A DNA stretch of 64,000 nt from Flavobacteriaceae bacterium CG2_30_34_30 (GTDB lineage Bacteria > Bacteroidota > Bacteroidia > Flavobacteriales > Flavobacteriaceae). The translations under genes were made by a program, and so were the position numbers. Under the pieces are notes generated by a model. That model made no database searches. It was not told the origin of the DNA and worked only from the letters and a program-made list of their open reading frames with translations. Within the stretch, counting starts at the first letter, position 1, and every line of letters begins with the position of its first letter. Positions 1 through 8,637 of the stretch are shown one piece after another. Location: contig MNYN01000060.1 in the NCBI GenBank assembly GCA_001873105.1, positions 62,001 to 126,000 of the forward strand. The letters run 5' to 3'.

Positions 1-233
1 TCGTTATCATTAGGCAATATCCTTATGGGCAACGCGTGCATCATATTGATTTAACTACTATTGACGCCCTAAATTCACCCTATTATTTCTTAAAACCAAA
101 TGATTTGATTTTAGTAAATCCATTGCCACAAAAATCTTTTGGAACAGGTACAACGGCAATACAATCCATAACAACAATAGCATCCATCATCAGTTTATTA
201 GCAACAACTATTTTACTTTTCAACCGATTATAA
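1..233 (+). CDS. Polysaccharide export protein (Wza-like), C-terminal end only
   Basis: The open frame enters from the left edge and ends at a TAA at 231-233, giving about 76 visible residues. The segment VHHIDLTTIDALNSPYY followed by LKPNDLILVNPLPQKSFG is what I expect at the end of flavobacterial polysaccharide biosynthesis/export (Wza/BexD-type) outer-membrane proteins. A hydrophobic C-terminal segment (IASIISLLATTILLF) fits a terminal membrane anchor. It sits 10 bp upstream of the Wzc-like gene, the usual order in capsule or exopolysaccharide export operons. The GTG at 36 is only an internal codon, because the frame is open and family-like upstream of it. The SLBB and N-terminal lipoprotein regions lie outside the window. 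Confidence 0.8.
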   Translation, partial: VIIRQYPYGQRVHHIDLTTIDALNSPYYFLKPNDLILVNPLPQKSFGTGTTAIQSITTIASIISLLATTILLFNRL

Positions 234-243
234 ACCAAGAGCA

Positions 244-2688
244 ATGAACGAAGAATTTGAAATAGAGCAGTTACAATCTACTTTTGATTTTAAAGGATTT
301 ATTATTAAATTAATTTCCTATTGGCCGCTTTTTCTTGTTACCCTAGTCATAGGATTTAGCATTGCTTACTATATAAATGTTAGACAATTACCCGTATATC
401 AAATGGGAAGTTTGATATCAATAAAGGACGATCAAAACCCATTTTTTACATCAACAACAAGCTTAACTTTTAATTGGGGTGGCACAACCGATAAAGTAAA
501 TACAGCCATTGTTACGTTAAAAACACGATCACATACCGAAAAAGTGGTGCAACGATTGCAGTTTTATATGTCCTATTTGAAAGACGGTAAGTATCAAATA
601 GAAAATGCCTACAAACAAGTGCCTTTTACTGTAATAGTAGACACCTCAAAACCACAAATTTTAAACCAATTGATTACCATAACGGTAAAAGACTCTTCAA
701 AATTTGTTCTAAGCGCTTCATTTTCTGCCGAAAATTTTACTGTTCAAAATTATGCAACCAAGGAAAAAAGCACTATTTCCTTACCCACGGAAGATTTCAG
801 CAGAGAATTTACTTTTGGGCAAACCATTATACTTCCTTTTTTTAGTGGAGTAATTCATCGTTCCAATAACGCTTTGCAAGTAAATACACCATTTTATATA
901 CGTTTTGGAAATTTTGATAGTGCGGTTTCGCGTTTTCGATCCATAAGTGTACAACCGGAATCTACCGGCTCATCTGTTTTAAATTTATCGCTTTCCGGAA
1001 ATAATAAAGCAGAATTAGTTGATTATCTAAATACCACAGTGCAAGTATTAGGCGAAGATGTTTTAGAGCGAAAAAATTTATTTGCCACTAAAACCATTCA
1101 GTTTATCGATAGTACTTTAGCTATTAAAACAGGTGAACTTTCAGCCGTACAAGGTGAATTAGAAGATTTTAGAAACAACTCAACCATTTCAGATTTAGGT
1201 ACAGAAGGACAGGAAATAAATGCTAAATTAAATGCATTAGATTTAAGAAAAAGTGCTGTACAACAGGAATTGAATTACTACAATACATTAGAAGACTATC
1301 TAATAAGTAGGACTGATTATAGCAAAGTGCCAGCTCCTTCTGTCGCCGGAATAGGAGAAGCAAGTATAGTATCTAATGTAAGCAGAATCCTTTCTTTAGC
1401 AGAAGAACGCAATAAATATCAGTATTCATTTAAAGAAGGAGCACCTATTTTTGCAGATATTGACCGACAAATAAACGCAGTAAAGGCTGTATTATTAGAA
1501 AACATAACCTCTACAAAATCTTTAAAAAACAGAGAATTAAATACCATAAGTGCTGATATAGCAGGATTTGAAAGTGAAATAAGAAGGCTACCCAAAGAAC
1601 AGCAACAACTTTTAGGTATTCAAAGGCGATTTGATTTAAGTGCACAGGCGTATAATCTCTTTCTTTCAAAACGCAGTGAAGCCGGTTTAGTGAAAGCAGC
1701 TAATGTAAGTGATGTATTAGTAATTGATCCGGCAAAAGATGTTGGAGGAGGACAAGTAGGACCAAACAATCAGCTAAATTACGTGTTGGCAGTAGTTTTT
1801 GGCCTTTTTATACCGTTTGTGTTTGTGTTTATAATGGTTTTCTTTGATAATAAAATTCATTCTGTTCAAGAAATACAAAGACTTTCTAAAATACCTATTT
1901 TAGGAGTAATAGGAAAAAGTAAAGACAAAAATAATTTAGCAATCTTTAATAGGCCTAAATCAGCCATATCAGAATCTTTTAGAGCGATTCGTTCCAGTTT
2001 ACAATTTATGTACAAAAAGCGTGGCATTCAGGGCACAAAAACAGTTTTAATAACATCTTCAGTAAGTGGGGAAGGAAAAACCTTTTGCTCTATAAACATT
2101 GCATCTGTATTTGCATTAAGTGAAAAAAGAACCGTATTGATAGGTCTGGATTTAAGAAAACCTAAAATATTTGAAGATTTTAATATTCAAAACGCTGTGG
2201 GAATAGTAAATTATTTAATTGAAGATGCCTCTTTAAACGACATTATTCAAAAAACCAATTTTCCATATTTAGATGTTATTACTTCTGGACCAATACCACC
2301 AAATCCTTCTGAATTAATTCTAAGTGATAAAATGGAGGAATTGATGAAAGAGCTTTCTGAAATTTATGATTATATTGTATTAGATTCGCCTCCAATTGGT
2401 TTAGTTGCCGATTCCTTAGAACTTATAAAACACGCAGATGCTACAATTTATGTGGTGAGGCAAAATTATACCAAGAAAGGAATGTTTGCAGTTATTAACG
2501 ATAAATACAAAACCGGTGAAGTAAAAAATATCAGCATTGTTTTAAATTATTTTCAAGAAAAATCAAAATACGGATATGGTTACGGATACGGTTATGGATA
2601 CGGATATGGTTATGGAGGGTATGCAAATGGCTATCGTGAATCAGAAAGAAAAAAGGGATTTTTACAAAAAATATTCAAAAAAAAATAG
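244..2688 (+). CDS. Polysaccharide co-polymerase / tyrosine autokinase (Wzc-like)
   Basis: This 814-residue inner-membrane protein controls chain length and export of surface polysaccharide. The N-terminal Wzz region has a first membrane segment near residues 25-45 (YWPLFLVTLVIGFSIAYYI), a long periplasmic coiled-coil middle and a second membrane segment near 515-540. The C-terminal cytoplasmic BY-kinase domain has Walker A SVSGEGKT near residue 605, a Walker A' strand VLIGLDLRKP and Walker B YIVLDSPP. The tail is a tyrosine cluster of eight Tyr-Gly pairs plus two more Tyr, then a Lys-rich end. Known members autophosphorylate such tyrosines to regulate oligomerisation. It lies between the Wza-like and sugar transferase genes. 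I would not assign a specific polymer. Confidence 0.9.
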   Translation: MNEEFEIEQLQSTFDFKGFIIKLISYWPLFLVTLVIGFSIAYYINVRQLPVYQMGSLISIKDDQNPFFTSTTSLTFNWGGTTDKVNTAIVTLKTRSHTEKVVQRLQFYMSYLKDGKYQIENAYKQVPFTVIVDTSKPQILNQLITITVKDSSKFVLSASFSAENFTVQNYATKEKSTISLPTEDFSREFTFGQTIILPFFSGVIHRSNNALQVNTPFYIRFGNFDSAVSRFRSISVQPESTGSSVLNLSLSGNNKAELVDYLNTTVQVLGEDVLERKNLFATKTIQFIDSTLAIKTGELSAVQGELEDFRNNSTISDLGTEGQEINAKLNALDLRKSAVQQELNYYNTLEDYLISRTDYSKVPAPSVAGIGEASIVSNVSRILSLAEERNKYQYSFKEGAPIFADIDRQINAVKAVLLENITSTKSLKNRELNTISADIAGFESEIRRLPKEQQQLLGIQRRFDLSAQAYNLFLSKRSEAGLVKAANVSDVLVIDPAKDVGGGQVGPNNQLNYVLAVVFGLFIPFVFVFIMVFFDNKIHSVQEIQRLSKIPILGVIGKSKDKNNLAIFNRPKSAISESFRAIRSSLQFMYKKRGIQGTKTVLITSSVSGEGKTFCSINIASVFALSEKRTVLIGLDLRKPKIFEDFNIQNAVGIVNYLIEDASLNDIIQKTNFPYLDVITSGPIPPNPSELILSDKMEELMKELSEIYDYIVLDSPPIGLVADSLELIKHADATIYVVRQNYTKKGMFAVINDKYKTGEVKNISIVLNYFQEKSKYGYGYGYGYGYGYGYGGYANGYRESERKKGFLQKIFKKK
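2569..2616 (+). repeat. Hexanucleotide tandem repeat encoding (Tyr-Gly)8
   Basis: Eight consecutive TAY-GGW hexamers inside the Wzc-like gene encode the tyrosine cluster. Unit changes would stay in frame and alter the number of tyrosines. Codons vary between TAC/TAT and GGA/GGT, so the array is imperfect at DNA level. Confidence 0.85.
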
Positions 2689-2698
2689 ACTGCTTTTT

Positions 2699-3292
2699 AT
2701 GCTAACATCAAAGCAACAAATAGTAAAACGTGTGTTTGATGTTGTTTTTTCTTTTTTTATTTTATTGGTTTTAGGGATTCCTATATTACTTTTAATTGGT
2801 ATAGCAAGGTTTAACACAAATATGTCGGGTTTGTTTAGCCAAAATAGAATAGGGAAAAACGGAAAACCATTTGCCATGTATAAAATAAGGACGCTAAAAG
2901 GAATAAATCACAAAAGTGTACAAGAAATTAAGGATTTTGAAACAGATTTCGGGCGTTGGCTTCGAAGAACAAAACTTGATGAACTACCACAATTTTTTAA
3001 TGTTTTAAAAGGAGATATGAGTATCGTAGGCCCTAGACCTGATGTTGCAGGTTATGCCGATAATTTACAAGAAAAAGATAGAATTATTTTACGTATTCGA
3101 CCCGGTATTACTGGACCCGCTACTATAAAATATAAAAATGAAGAAGAAGTGTTGCTGAAACAAAAAAAACCTCAAAAATTTAACGACACGATTATATGGC
3201 CGGATAAGGTTAACATCAATAAAGAATATATTGCCAATTGGTCTTTTACCAAGGATATAAAATATATTTGCGCATCACTAGTAAATTTCTAA
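2699..3292 (+). CDS. Undecaprenyl-phosphate sugar-1-P transferase (short, PglC/WbaP C-terminal type)
   Basis: This 197-residue bacterial sugar transferase probably starts glycan assembly by moving a sugar-1-phosphate onto a polyprenyl phosphate. One N-terminal hydrophobic segment (VVFSFFILLVLGIPILLLI, residues about 14-32) is followed by FSQNRIGKNGKPFAMYKIRT, then LRRTKLDELPQFFNVLKGDMS and IVGPRP, the family catalytic core. It is a minimal monotopic form without the multi-TM N-terminal half seen in the transferase at 28903. I chose the ATG at 2699 because the frame further upstream reads the wrong frame of the Wzc Tyr-Gly repeat. The start lies 10 bp after the wzc stop. It overlaps the next gene by one base. 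Confidence 0.88.
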   Translation: MLTSKQQIVKRVFDVVFSFFILLVLGIPILLLIGIARFNTNMSGLFSQNRIGKNGKPFAMYKIRTLKGINHKSVQEIKDFETDFGRWLRRTKLDELPQFFNVLKGDMSIVGPRPDVAGYADNLQEKDRIILRIRPGITGPATIKYKNEEEVLLKQKKPQKFNDTIIWPDKVNINKEYIANWSFTKDIKYICASLVNF

Positions 3293-4158
3293 TGAAAGAA
3301 TCCACAGAAAAAGACACTTGGCTTTATGAAATATCAGCAAAAAATAAGCTGGTTGATCTTAATTTTAAAGAAATATGGCGCTATCGAGACCTTTTAGTTT
3401 TATTTGTAAAAAGAGATATTGTTACAGTTTACAAACAAACCATTCTCGGACCATTATGGTTTTTTATTCAACCGTTGTTTACCTCAGTAATCTTTACGTT
3501 AGTTTTTAATAATATAGCAAACATTCAAACAGGAGTTGTACCTTCCTTTTTGTTTAATCTTACCGGAATTACCGCTTGGAATTATTTTACGGCATGTTTA
3601 ACAGGTACTTCAAATACTTTTACCGCCAATCAAAGTATTTTTGGAAAAGTATATTTTCCAAGGGTAATAATGCCTTTGTCTGTTACTATTTCAAATCTTT
3701 TAAAATTTGGCATTCAACTACTTATTCTTATTGCATTTTATCTTTATTATCTATTTATAGGTGCTGAGATAAGGCCAAATGCTATTTTGTTATTATTTCC
3801 GGTTTATGTGTTAATCATGGCTCTTTTAGGACTGGGTTTAGGAATGATTATTTCTGCATTAACTACTAAATATCGCGATTTAAATATCTTAGTAGGCTTT
3901 GGAGTTACTTTGCTAATGTACATTTCAGCGGTGCCATACCCTTTATCAGAAATTAAAGATAACCAACCCAAATATGCATGGATTGTGGAGTACAATCCAT
4001 TAACACAAATCATTGAAGGTTTTCGATTTATGATGTTGGATACCGGTATTTTTACTTGGTTTGGATTTTTATATACCTTAGCGTTTTCAATATTTATTTT
4101 TTTAATTGGGTTAATAATTTTTAATAATACAGAAAAGAATTTTATAGATACAGTCTAA
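3292..4158 (+). CDS. ABC-2 type polysaccharide export permease (Wzm-like)
   Basis: This 288-residue permease of the O-antigen/capsule ABC exporter family should move undecaprenyl-linked glycan across the inner membrane. It has about six membrane segments. The KRDIVTVYKQTILGPLWFFI stretch near residue 40 and YNPLTQIIEGFRFMMLD near 240 are typical of Wzm/TagG proteins. The start ATG overlaps the previous stop (TAATG), implying translational coupling and fixing the start despite open frame upstream. The partner ATPase (Wzt), normally the next gene, is absent: rfbB follows directly and no Wzt occurs elsewhere in the window. Confidence 0.85.
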   Translation: MKESTEKDTWLYEISAKNKLVDLNFKEIWRYRDLLVLFVKRDIVTVYKQTILGPLWFFIQPLFTSVIFTLVFNNIANIQTGVVPSFLFNLTGITAWNYFTACLTGTSNTFTANQSIFGKVYFPRVIMPLSVTISNLLKFGIQLLILIAFYLYYLFIGAEIRPNAILLLFPVYVLIMALLGLGLGMIISALTTKYRDLNILVGFGVTLLMYISAVPYPLSEIKDNQPKYAWIVEYNPLTQIIEGFRFMMLDTGIFTWFGFLYTLAFSIFIFLIGLIIFNNTEKNFIDTV

Positions 4159-4190
4159 TTTTTTTATTTGAATGTAAAATTATAAAGAAA

Positions 4191-5243
4191 ATGAATACCA
4201 TATTAATTACAGGAGGAGCAGGTTTTATAGGATCACACGTGGTTCGACTTTTCGTTGAAAAATATCCTGATTATGCTATTTACAATCTGGATGCATTAAC
4301 CTATGCCGGTAATTTAGAAAATTTGAAAGATGTTGAAAAGGCCTCTAATTACACTTTTTTAAAAGCAGATATTTGCGATGCAGAAACAATACAATCCCTT
4401 TTTAAAAAATATCGTTTTAATAAAGTAATCCATTTAGCCGCTGAATCGCATGTAGATAGGTCTATTACAGATCCTTTGGCGTTTTTAAAAACTAATGTTT
4501 TAGGTACTATAAATTTATTAAATGCAGCAAAGTCTATTTGGAAAAATGACTTTTCAAACAAACTTTTTTACCATGTAAGTACCGATGAAGTTTATGGAAC
4601 TTTAGGGGAATCAGGACTTTTTACAGAAACTACTTCTTACAATCCAAATTCCCCTTATTCTGCTTCAAAAGCTAGCTCTGATCACTTTGTTAGAGCCTAT
4701 GGTGAAACCTATGGATTGCCTTATATTATTTCAAATTGTTCCAATAATTATGGACCAAACCAATTTCCTGAAAAATTAATTCCACTTTTTATACATAATA
4801 TCCTTCAAAACAAATCGCTTCCTGTTTATGGCAATGGAAATTATACACGTGATTGGTTATATGTTATTGACCACGCAATTGCTATAAATATTGTATTTCA
4901 TAAAGGAAAAATATCAGAAACATATAACATAGGTGGATGCAATGAATGGAAAAATATTGATTTGGTAAAACTTTTGTGCAAGCTAATGGATGTAAAAATT
5001 AATAAGGCTGAAGGCTCTTCAGAAAGATTAATTACCTTTGTTAAAGATAGACCGGGACACGATTTGCGTTATGCTATAGATGCTACAAAAATCAGACATC
5101 AGTTAGGTTGGAAACCAAGAGTTACTTTTGAAACAGGACTTTCTAATACCATTGATTGGTATTTACAAAATAAGGAATGGTTAAATAATGTAACTTCAGG
5201 TAAATATCAAGAATACTACAAGAAACAGTATGCTACAAATTAA
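4191..5243 (+). CDS. rfbB: dTDP-glucose 4,6-dehydratase
   Basis: This 350-residue extended short-chain dehydrogenase converts dTDP-glucose to dTDP-4-keto-6-deoxyglucose using bound NAD. The Rossmann motif GGAGFIGSH is at residues 8-16. HVSTDEVYG near 131-139 carries the Thr-Asp-Glu catalytic residues, and [10 protein letters not shown] near 159 carries the YxxxK pair. Length is normal for RfbB/RmlB. It is followed 23 bp later by rfbA, giving the first two steps of dTDP-sugar synthesis. The genes for dTDP-rhamnose completion (rfbC, rfbD) are not here. The end product may therefore be another dTDP-6-deoxysugar, or the remaining genes may be elsewhere. Confidence 0.95.
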   Translation: MNTILITGGAGFIGSHVVRLFVEKYPDYAIYNLDALTYAGNLENLKDVEKASNYTFLKADICDAETIQSLFKKYRFNKVIHLAAESHVDRSITDPLAFLKTNVLGTINLLNAAKSIWKNDFSNKLFYHVSTDEVYGTLGESGLFTETTSYNPNSPYSASKASSDHFVRAYGETYGLPYIISNCSNNYGPNQFPEKLIPLFIHNILQNKSLPVYGNGNYTRDWLYVIDHAIAINIVFHKGKISETYNIGGCNEWKNIDLVKLLCKLMDVKINKAEGSSERLITFVKDRPGHDLRYAIDATKIRHQLGWKPRVTFETGLSNTIDWYLQNKEWLNNVTSGKYQEYYKKQYATN

Positions 5244-5266
5244 TTCGTTATAAAAATACGTTAAAA

Positions 5267-6136
5267 ATGAAAGGAATAATTTTAGCAGGAGGAGCAGGAA
5301 CAAGATTACATCCTTTAACCCAGGTTGTTTCTAAACAATTATTGCCAATATATGATAAACCGATGATATATTATCCATTATCTGTTTTGCTATTATCCGG
5401 CATTAATGAAATATTAATTATTTCTACACCTTCCGATGTACCTAATTTTAAAAAACTTTTTGGGAACGGCTCACAATTGGGAATCTCTCTATCATATGCA
5501 GAGCAACCCTCACCTGATGGATTAGCTCAAGCCTTTCTTATTGGTGAAACATTTATAGGTGCTGACGATGTTTGTCTAATTTTGGGTGATAATATTTTTT
5601 ATGGAGCGGGATTTCAAAAATTATTACAAGAAGCAATAGTTGCTGTTGAAAAGGAGCAAAAAGCAACTATTTTTGGTTACTATGTGGATGATCCGGAGCG
5701 TTATGGAGTAGCAGCTTTTGATGTATTTGGCAATGTGCTTAGTATTGAAGAAAAACCATTACAACCAAAAAGTAATTATGCCGTGGTGGGTCTTTACTTT
5801 TATCCAAATTCGGTAATAGAAATAGCTAAAAAAGTACAACCCTCAAAAAGAGGGGAGTTAGAAATAACTAGTGTTAATTCAGCCTTTCTGGAACAAAAAA
5901 ACTTAAAAATGCAAATTATGAGTCGCGGTTATGCTTGGCTAGATACTGGAACCCATGAGGCCCTTACAGAAGCAACTGAATTTGTAAAAACCATAGAAAA
6001 ACGTACCGGATTAAAAATAGGATGTATAGAAGAAGTAGCTTATCGTAAAGGATTTATTGATAAAAAACAACTACTAGAGCTGGCTGAGCCTCTCAAAAAA
6101 AGTAGTTATGGACAATATTTACTTCATAAAGTTTAG
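5267..6136 (+). CDS. rfbA: Glucose-1-phosphate thymidylyltransferase
   Basis: This 289-residue nucleotidyltransferase makes dTDP-glucose from dTTP and glucose-1-phosphate. The nucleotide-binding signature [11 protein letters not shown] is at residues 8-18. LGDNIFYG near 108 carries one metal-binding Asp and [12 protein letters not shown] near 222 the other. The usual RGELEITDxN reads [10 protein letters not shown] here, a minor change outside the metal site. Together with rfbB it provides the activated 6-deoxysugar precursor for the adjacent polysaccharide locus. It is the last gene of that locus on this strand. Confidence 0.95.
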   Translation: MKGIILAGGAGTRLHPLTQVVSKQLLPIYDKPMIYYPLSVLLLSGINEILIISTPSDVPNFKKLFGNGSQLGISLSYAEQPSPDGLAQAFLIGETFIGADDVCLILGDNIFYGAGFQKLLQEAIVAVEKEQKATIFGYYVDDPERYGVAAFDVFGNVLSIEEKPLQPKSNYAVVGLYFYPNSVIEIAKKVQPSKRGELEITSVNSAFLEQKNLKMQIMSRGYAWLDTGTHEALTEATEFVKTIEKRTGLKIGCIEEVAYRKGFIDKKQLLELAEPLKKSSYGQYLLHKV

Positions 6137-6244
6137 AAAAATGCATTCCTTAAAAAGGGTATTCCAAAAAGCCATGTTAAACCTTTTTTAAAAAGTAGCA
6201 CAAACACAAACTATGTTGTAAATTCGTTGCAAATACGGTTTTCG

Positions 6245-7147
6245 ATGAAAGTTTTAATTACTGGTGCAACTGGGCTTATAGGAAAAGAATTAATTAAACT
6301 CTGTCATCAAAACGAAATTAAGGTTAATTATTTAACCACTTCACAGCATAAAATAAAACACAAACCAAATTATCGTGGCTATTTTTGGAATCCCAAACAA
6401 GGCGAAATAGATGCTTTGTGCCTAATGGGTGTTGATGCCATTATCCATCTAGCAGGAGCATCTATTGCTAGTAAATGGACACCTGATTATAAAGAAGAAA
6501 TCATTGAAAGCAGAGTTTTAAGTGCTAATCTTTTGTTTAATACCCTTCATAAACACGAAAATCAAGTAAAACAATTTATATCCTCAAGTGGAATTAATAT
6601 ATACCCAAACTCTTTCGATAAAATTTATACAGAAAAATCACTTGAAGTGGATAATACCTTTTTAGGAGATGTAATATTAAATTGGGAAGAAATAGCAGAT
6701 AAATTTGCCATAGAGCACATGAAAGTGGCTAAAATTAGAACAGGAGTTGTTTTAGATGCACAAGAAGGTGCGTTACCAAAACTAATACAGCCTATAAAAC
6801 TAGGATTTGGAGCACCCCTAGGATGTGGAAAACAATGGCAGTCTTGGATTCATATTAAAGATATTGCAGCACTGTATCTCTTTGTTTTGCAAAATAATTT
6901 AGAAGGCGTTTTCAATGCGGTTTCTCCAAATCCGGTTACAAATAAAGAGCTAACAGTAGCTATAGCTAAAAAACTTAAAAAACCGCTATGGTTGCCCAAT
7001 GTTCCTGCATTTATTTTAAAAGCCATACTTGGAGAAATGGCAGTTTTAGTAGTATCCGGTCAAAAAGTAAGTTCAAAAAAAATAGAGAATCTAGGGTTTA
7101 AATTTCTTTATCCAACGATTGAAGTAGCATTAGAAGATTTACTTTAA
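6245..7147 (+). CDS. TIGR01777-family NAD(P)-binding epimerase-like protein
   Basis: This 300-residue SDR-like protein is of the YfcH/TIGR01777 type. The Rossmann motif TGATGLIGKE is at residues 6-15, the middle has IHLAGASIASKW, and FISSSGINIYPN is a typical variant of the SDR active-site strand. The C-terminal DUF1731-like segment contains LPNVPAFILKAILGEMA, characteristic of the family. The ATG at 6245 is preferred over a TTG at 6227 because the Rossmann fold begins immediately after it. The physiological reaction of this family is not established. It is probably a separate unit from rfbA (108 bp gap) and converges on the yceI-like gene. Confidence 0.85.
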   Translation: MKVLITGATGLIGKELIKLCHQNEIKVNYLTTSQHKIKHKPNYRGYFWNPKQGEIDALCLMGVDAIIHLAGASIASKWTPDYKEEIIESRVLSANLLFNTLHKHENQVKQFISSSGINIYPNSFDKIYTEKSLEVDNTFLGDVILNWEEIADKFAIEHMKVAKIRTGVVLDAQEGALPKLIQPIKLGFGAPLGCGKQWQSWIHIKDIAALYLFVLQNNLEGVFNAVSPNPVTNKELTVAIAKKLKKPLWLPNVPAFILKAILGEMAVLVVSGQKVSSKKIENLGFKFLYPTIEVALEDLL

Positions 7148-7203
7148 TCAAAAAAAAGCCCATTTTCTGAACATCCTTTTTTTAAATTAAAAACAGAATT
7201 TAA

Positions 7204-7878
7204 TTATGCTTTATTTGCTTCAATAGAAACGGTAATTTCCATATCGTCACTAATAAATTTATCTCCTAAATTATCAAAAACACTTTTTGAACCAAAATTT
7301 ATTCCCCATAGTGTTCGGTTAAGAGTAAAAGATTCACTTTGCAACAGCATTTTATCTTCTTCAAAAGACACATTTACAGGAAATTCGATGTTTTTTGTCA
7401 CCTCTTTTAATGTTAAGTTTCCTTGTAACCAAGTTTTTCCATTTTCTATTTTTACTCCGGTAACTTCAAAAATACCTTCTGGATATTTGTTTGTGTCAAA
7501 AAAGTCACCTTCTTTACCCGAAACAGTGCCCATTAAATGTCCTTCAAGATTTTCTTTTCCATTACCCGGTTCAAGGTCAGTTACGGATATACTTTTCATA
7601 TTAATGATAAAATCTCCACTCTCGATGGAGTTGTCTAAAGATGTAGTAAAAGAACCTGAAGCAATTTTGATAGTTCCTGTATGGGTTTTTGTTGGTTTCC
7701 GTCCACTCCATTCAATGGTTGATGCATTGGTGTCAACAAGGTAAACTACAGCAGTTTCTGATGCGGTTAAAGCATCCTGGGCATCTTGAGTCTTGGTTTG
7801 TTGTTTATCGTTTTTGCAAGATACTGCAGTGACTACAAATATTGTTGCTAAAAAAAAGTAAAATACATTATTTTTCAT
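7204..7878 (-). CDS. YceI family lipoprotein
   Basis: This 224-residue YceI-domain protein (lipocalin-like barrel that binds isoprenoid or amide lipids in known members) is predicted to be a lipoprotein. The N-terminus MKNNVFYFFLATIFVVTAVSC ends in a lipobox (VTAVSC). The domain begins near YLVDTNASTIEWSGRK and contains GDFIINMKSISVTDLE and NKYPEGIFEVTGVK, both typical. An alternative start nine codons upstream (7905) would place charged residues ahead of the signal peptide, so the inner ATG is preferred. It is transcribed divergently from grpE with a 161-bp gap, and it converges on the TIGR01777 gene. Confidence 0.85.
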   Translation of the reverse strand: MKNNVFYFFLATIFVVTAVSCKNDKQQTKTQDAQDALTASETAVVYLVDTNASTIEWSGRKPTKTHTGTIKIASGSFTTSLDNSIESGDFIINMKSISVTDLEPGNGKENLEGHLMGTVSGKEGDFFDTNKYPEGIFEVTGVKIENGKTWLQGNLTLKEVTKNIEFPVNVSFEEDKMLLQSESFTLNRTLWGINFGSKSVFDNLGDKFISDDMEITVSIEANKA

Positions 7879-7989
7879 CGGCAAGGGTTTGAAAATTTTT
7901 TTCATACGTAAAAATACTAGCTCACTTTTTAAAGTGTCTTAAAATTATATTAAATATTTTTCAATGACATTTTGACACTTAAAAGTTAT

Positions 7990-8005
7990 TGGCAGCACTT
8001 TTGTA
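7990..8005 (+). promoter_or_regulatory. Candidate sigma-54-type promoter of grpE-dnaJ
   Basis: The stretch TGGCAGCACTTTTGTA matches the -24/-12 layout TGGCAC-N5-TTGC. GG is at 7991-7992 and GT (consensus GC) at 8003-8004, exactly 12 bp apart. It ends 34 bp before the grpE ATG. The -12 half deviates at one base. Confidence 0.45.
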
Positions 8006-8039
8006 TAGTAAAAGATTAAATTTGAAAATGTAACTACCA

Positions 8040-8591
8040 ATGAGTAAGAAGAATAATCAAAAAGTAACTGAAGGAACAAAAATAGAGGATAAGAACATAA
8101 CTGCTGCTGAAAATAATACGGTTGTTGAAGAGGTATTGACTGAAGAAAAAATTTCTGCTGAAGAAGAATTAGTAAAGGAAAAAGAACGGTTTTTACGTCT
8201 TTTTGCAGAATTTGAAAACTATAAAAAACGTACTAATAAGGAACGTATAGAACTTTTCAAAACAGCAGGACAAGAAGTTATTCACTCCTTATTGCCCGTT
8301 TTAGATGATTTTGATCGTGCTCTTGTTCAATTAGAAAAAGAAGGAAACGACCCCCTCTTTCAAGGGGTTCAGTTAATTCACAATAAACTAAAAGAAACAT
8401 TAAAAAGCAAAGGATTGCATACCGTAGAAGTACAACAAGGTGAAACTTTTAATGCAGACAATCATGAAGCCATCACACAAATACCTGCTCCATCCGAAGA
8501 TTTAAAAGGAAAAATTATCGATGTTGTTGAAAAAGGATACCAAATAGGGGATAAAGTTTTGCGCTATCCAAAAGTAATTATAGGGCAATAA
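8040..8591 (+). CDS. grpE: Nucleotide exchange factor GrpE
   Basis: This 183-residue cytoplasmic co-chaperone releases ADP from DnaK. A low-complexity acidic/Lys N-terminus (residues 1-45) leads into a long helix (EELVKEKERFLRLFAEFENYKKR). The beta-wing region contains LPVLDDFDRAL and a C-terminal GYQIGDKVLRYPKVIIGQ, the GrpE signature. Length and start are normal. It precedes dnaJ by 46 bp in the usual grpE-dnaJ pair; dnaK is not in the window. A sigma-54-like promoter lies upstream. Confidence 0.95.
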   Translation: MSKKNNQKVTEGTKIEDKNITAAENNTVVEEVLTEEKISAEEELVKEKERFLRLFAEFENYKKRTNKERIELFKTAGQEVIHSLLPVLDDFDRALVQLEKEGNDPLFQGVQLIHNKLKETLKSKGLHTVEVQQGETFNADNHEAITQIPAPSEDLKGKIIDVVEKGYQIGDKVLRYPKVIIGQ

Positions 8592-8637
8592 TTTAAAAAA
8601 AAAAAATAGAGCTACCACACCATTAGATTAAAATTTC

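Noticed and set aside
2576-2698. Longer start for the short sugar transferase
   Set aside because: The extension reads the Wzc Tyr-Gly repeat in another frame and gives a Met/Asp/Val-rich sequence unlike the family; the ATG at 2699 follows the Wzc stop.
6150-6191. TAAAAAGG/CCTTTTTTA inverted repeat after rfbA as terminator
   Set aside because: Stem is short and A/T-rich with a loop of more than 20 bases, and no clear T-run follows.
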